Shown here: piece after piece, positions 5,473 through 7,418 of the stretch
Layout: each line of letters begins with the position of its first letter
How positions within the stretch are numbered: position 1 is the first letter of the stretch
From: Oribacterium sp. UBA3737
GTDB taxonomy: Bacteria > Bacillota_A > Clostridia > Lachnospirales > Lachnospiraceae
DNA length: 7,418 bases
Assembly (NCBI GenBank): GCA_002371295.1
Contig: DFGZ01000096.1
Location: forward strand, 1 to 7,418
Direction of reading: 5' to 3'
Notes under the pieces: generated by a model
The model's input: only the letters and a program-made list of their open reading frames with translations
Told to the model about the DNA's origin: nothing
Databases searched by the model: none
Program-made: the position numbers and the translations under genes

Positions 5473-6657
5473 ATGAAGGAATTTGAATTAAAGTATGGTA
5501 TGAATCCAAATCAGAAGCCTGCAAAGATCTATATGCATGACGGATCCGAGCTCCCAATCGAGATCCTGAACGGTCGTCCTGGCTACATCAATTTTCTTGA
5601 TGCCCTGAACAGCTGGCAGCTGGTTTCAGATCTTAAGGAGGCTACAGGTCATGTGGCTGCGGCTTCTTTCAAGCATGTTTCTCCTTCAGGCGCAGCAATC
5701 GGACGCAAGCTTTCCGACAAGCTAAAGAAGGCCTGCTTCGTGGATGATATCGAGGGTCTCGATGATTCTCTTCTTGCCTGCGCTTATGCAAGAGCACGTG
5801 GTGTTGACAGAATGTCTTCTTATGGTGATTTCATCGCTCTTTCAGATGTTTGTGATGCCACAACAGCGAAGATCATTCACCGCGAGGTTTCTGACGGTGT
5901 TATCGCTCCCGGCTATACTGATGAGGCTCTGGAGATCCTTAAGACCAAGAAGAAGGGTGGTTACAATGTTATTAAGATCGATCCTTCATACAGACCTGAT
6001 GCTATTGAGCGCAAGCAGGTGTTTGGTGTTACTTTCGAGCAGGGCAGGAATGACTACAAGGTAACTGACGATGCATTTTCAGACATCGTAACAAAGAACA
6101 AGGACATCCCTGAGGAGGCCCGCCTCAACATGACCATCGCTCTTATCACTCTTAAGTACACTCAGTCAAATTCAGTGGCTTACGCTGAGGATGGTCAGGC
6201 TATCGGTGTCGGTGCCGGTCAGCAGTCAAGAATCCACTGCACTCGTCTTGCGGGTGACAAGGCTGATCACTGGCATCTTCGTCAGTGTGACAGGGTTCTC
6301 AATCTTCCTTTCAAGGAGGGCTTAAGAAGAGCTGATCGTGATAATGTCATCGATGTTTACCTTTCCGAGGAGTATGAGGATGTTCTTTCAGATGGAGCAT
6401 GGCAGCAGTATTTCACCGAGCAGCCTGCACCGTTCACAAGAAAGGAGCAGAAGGAGTATCTCGGTACTCTTACCGGTACAGCTCTTGGTTCTGATGCTTT
6501 CTTCCCATTTGGTGACAACATCGAGCGTGCACGTAAGTCCGGTGTGACTTATGTTGCTGAGCCGGGTGGTTCTATAAGAGATGACCATGTTATCGAAACG
6601 GCGGATAAGTATGGTATGGTGGTTTGCTTCACCGGTATGAGACTGTTCCATCACTGA
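5473..6657 (+). CDS. purH: Stand-alone AICAR transformylase (C-terminal half of PurH)
   Basis: Transfers a formyl group from 10-formyl-tetrahydrofolate to AICAR, giving FAICAR. The 394 residues cover only the transformylase region of bifunctional PurH/ATIC; the N-terminal MGS-like IMP cyclohydrolase domain of about 200 residues is absent. The gene starts cleanly (MKEFELKYGMNPNQKPA, AGGAG 9 bases upstream), so this is not a truncation. SFKHVSPSGAA (65-75) carries the catalytic-type Lys67-His68 pair. SNSVAYAEDGQAIGVGAGQQ (232-251), SRIHCTRLAGDKADHW (252-267), SDAFFPFGDNIERA (340-353) and EPGGSIRDDHVI (363-374) match the family. The run QSRIHCTRLAGDKA looks closer to eukaryotic ATIC than to the usual bacterial PurH. 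The missing cyclohydrolase activity is supplied by the upstream purO-type gene. I use purH for want of a settled symbol for the single-domain form. Confidence 0.93.
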   Translation: MKEFELKYGMNPNQKPAKIYMHDGSELPIEILNGRPGYINFLDALNSWQLVSDLKEATGHVAAASFKHVSPSGAAIGRKLSDKLKKACFVDDIEGLDDSLLACAYARARGVDRMSSYGDFIALSDVCDATTAKIIHREVSDGVIAPGYTDEALEILKTKKKGGYNVIKIDPSYRPDAIERKQVFGVTFEQGRNDYKVTDDAFSDIVTKNKDIPEEARLNMTIALITLKYTQSNSVAYAEDGQAIGVGAGQQSRIHCTRLAGDKADHWHLRQCDRVLNLPFKEGLRRADRDNVIDVYLSEEYEDVLSDGAWQQYFTEQPAPFTRKEQKEYLGTLTGTALGSDAFFPFGDNIERARKSGVTYVAEPGGSIRDDHVIETADKYGMVVCFTGMRLFHH

Positions 6658-6667
6658 TTGGACAGAA

Positions 6668-6684
6668 TACGAGAAAATGCCGGG
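6668..6684 (-). repeat. Motif copy A (inverted): CCCGGCATTTTCTCGTA
   Basis: Read on the minus strand, the outer left arm of the hairpin gives CCCGGCATTTTCTCGTA. This differs from copy B (CCCGGGCATTTTCTCTTA) by one missing G and one substitution. Confidence 0.6.
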
Positions 6685-6827
6685 CGGGCGCCGGCCCACG
6701 AGATTGAAAGTACATCCTGTTCGTCCTGTTCGTACCGGATGCACTCAGGTGCATCCGGATACGTACAGTCCTGCACAGTCTGTTCTTTCAACTCGCAAGC
6801 CCTGGCACCCATCCCGGGCATTTTCTC
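6671..6827. repeat. Long imperfect inverted repeat (157 bases)
   Basis: The two arms pair from GAGAAAATGCC (6671-6681) with the matching GGCATTTTCTC side (to 6827), through GGG/CCC, GCC/GGC, CGAG/CTCG (6699-6702 with 6792-6795), TTGAAAG/CTTTCAA (6704-6710 with 6785-6791) and two CTGT/ACAG blocks. The hairpin tip is perfect: CCGGATGCAC (6735-6744), loop TCAG, GTGCATCCGG (6749-6758). Small internal loops and single-base bulges separate the helices. Such a shape fits a miniature inverted-repeat element or a structured RNA. It ends in ATTTTCTCTT, a poor U-tract, so a terminator role is possible but unproven. No target-site duplication was evident. Confidence 0.8.
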
Positions 6828-6870
6828 TTACATGATTTATACCGGTAGCCTGATTAAGTGAGTAACAACG
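6813..6870 (+). repeat. Direct repeat, copy B
   Basis: Begins CCCGGGCATTTTCTCTTACA and ends GTGAGTAACAACG. It matches copy C at both ends, with a middle stretch of about 12 bases not found in copy C. Its first 15 bases also form the outer right arm of the long hairpin. Confidence 0.65.
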
Positions 6871-6974
6871 GCTGATACATACAGCCCTGTACAACTGCCC
6901 TCAATTTTAATCGAGGGATCCGGGCGGTCTTGAGCGCTTCAAAGAAATACGCCAAGGATTTCTTCAATGCTGTT

Positions 6975-7019
6975 CCCGGACATTTCTCTTACATGGATTA
7001 AATACGGTGAGTCAGAACG
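6975..7019 (+). repeat. Direct repeat, copy C, just upstream of purN
   Basis: Begins CCCGGACATTTCTCTTACAT and ends GTGAGTCAGAACG. Apart from single-base changes, a one-base gap and the absent middle stretch it follows copy B 162 bases earlier. It ends 10 bases before the GGAG box of purN, so it lies in the purN leader. Confidence 0.65.
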
Positions 7020-7044
7020 ATCAAAATACGGAGAAGTAAAATAT

Positions 7045-7418
7045 ATGTGTAACAAAACAAAAATTGCTGTGCTGGTCAGTGGTGGCGGCACTAATCTGCA
7101 GGCGCTTATCGATGCGGAGAGACGTGGGGAGATTCCTGACGGGGAGATCACTCTGGTGGTTGGATCCCGGGAGAACATTTTTGCTCTTGAAAGGGCAGAG
7201 AAAGCGGGAATAGAGCATGTCGTGGTTCACAAGGATGAACCGAAGCTTATCAGTGTTCTGGAGGAGCATGGCATAGAGCTTATAATTCTTGCAGGTTATC
7301 TCACGATTCTCAGTGAGGATTTTACAAAGAAGTATGCGGACAGGATCATTAACATCCATCCTTCACTTATTCCGAGTTTCTGTGGTAAAGGTATGTACGG
7401 TCTGAAGCCTCATGAGGC
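7045..7418 (+). CDS. purN: Phosphoribosylglycinamide formyltransferase (PurN), 5' part only
   Basis: Formylates GAR with 10-formyl-tetrahydrofolate, the third step of purine synthesis. ATG 7045 has GGAG (7030-7033) 11 bases upstream; 124 complete codons are visible before the window ends. KIAVLVSGGGTNLQALI (residues 6-22) is the phosphate-binding N-terminus. ILAGYLTIL (81-89) and INIHPSLIPSF (102-112) carry Asn103 and His105, the counterparts of the catalytic Asn and His of E. coli PurN. The continuation SFCGKGMYGLKPHEA is the clostridial form of the loop before the catalytic Asp, which lies outside the window. Compared with the genes upstream it uses more CTG, GTG and GCG codons. It is separated from them by the structured 387-base gap, so it may have its own expression control although it shares their strand and pathway. 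Confidence 0.95.
   Translation, partial: MCNKTKIAVLVSGGGTNLQALIDAERRGEIPDGEITLVVGSRENIFALERAEKAGIEHVVVHKDEPKLISVLEEHGIELIILAGYLTILSEDFTKKYADRIINIHPSLIPSFCGKGMYGLKPHE

Larger units (their letters stand above)
6658..7044 (+). other. Structured 387-base intergenic region between purH and purN
   Basis: I see no convincing gene here on either strand. It contains a 157-base imperfect hairpin (6671-6827), a direct repeat pair (6813-6870 and 6975-7019), and small hairpins GGCTG/CAGCC (6870-6886), CCCTCAAT/ATCGAGGG (6898-6917) and AAGAAAT/ATTTCTT (6942-6964). There is no clear T-tract terminator and no consensus promoter. It is far longer than the 2-54 base gaps elsewhere in the operon, which suggests insertion or duplication of sequence before purN. 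Confidence 0.7.

Noticed and set aside
6658..6861. TTG-initiated ORF of 67 codons after purH
   Set aside because: It lies across the long inverted repeat, has no ribosome binding site and its sequence is shaped by the repeat (PGIFSY appears on both strands).
6898..6917. CCCTCAAT/ATCGAGGG hairpin as terminator of the purE-purH operon
   Set aside because: It is followed by ATCCGGGCGG rather than a T-tract, so intrinsic termination is unlikely.
6658..7044. CRISPR array or tRNA gene in the repeat-rich gap
   Set aside because: The repeats are not regularly spaced direct repeats with unique spacers, and no cloverleaf or T-loop motif is visible.

Overview
The window looks like a chromosomal segment of an anaerobic Firmicute of class Clostridia, most likely Lachnospiraceae-like. 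The support is strong AAGGAG-type ribosome binding sites, a PurF with all four cysteines of the [4Fe-4S] type, a PurE and PurN of clostridial flavour, and a moderate GC content judged by eye. The family-level placement is inference, not a computed result.

Layout: (1) Bases 1-1062 hold the 3' part of htpG (Hsp90 chaperone), closed by a strong intrinsic terminator at 1082-1122. (2) Bases 1063-1550 form a non-coding or leader region. It contains a consensus sigma-A promoter (1255-1283), an imperfect dyad at the expected transcription start (1285-1302), a possible 54-residue hydrophobic small ORF (1330-1494), and a perfect 12-bp intrinsic terminator hairpin (1498-1528) only 22 bases before purE. 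(3) Bases 1551-6657 are a tight same-strand purine biosynthesis operon: purE, purF, purM, an archaeal-type IMP cyclohydrolase (purO) and a stand-alone AICAR transformylase (the C-terminal half of classical PurH). (4) Bases 6658-7044 are intergenic and unusually structured. They hold a 157-base imperfect hairpin and three copies of a short motif, one inverted. (5) From 7045 to the end is the 5' part of purN.

Together the genes cover PRPP amidation (PurF), GAR formylation (PurN), AIR synthesis (PurM), AIR to CAIR carboxylation (PurE) and the last two steps from AICAR to IMP. purD, purL, purC and purB are not in the window. The last two steps are usually one bifunctional protein in bacteria (PurH: transformylase plus MGS-like cyclohydrolase). 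Here they are two adjacent genes, with the cyclohydrolase half replaced by the unrelated PurO family. This replacement, the terminator-gated leader of purE and the hairpin or repeat island before purN are the points most worth following up. No known system in the window looks like defence, mobile-gene or CRISPR machinery, and I do not claim an undescribed system beyond these.
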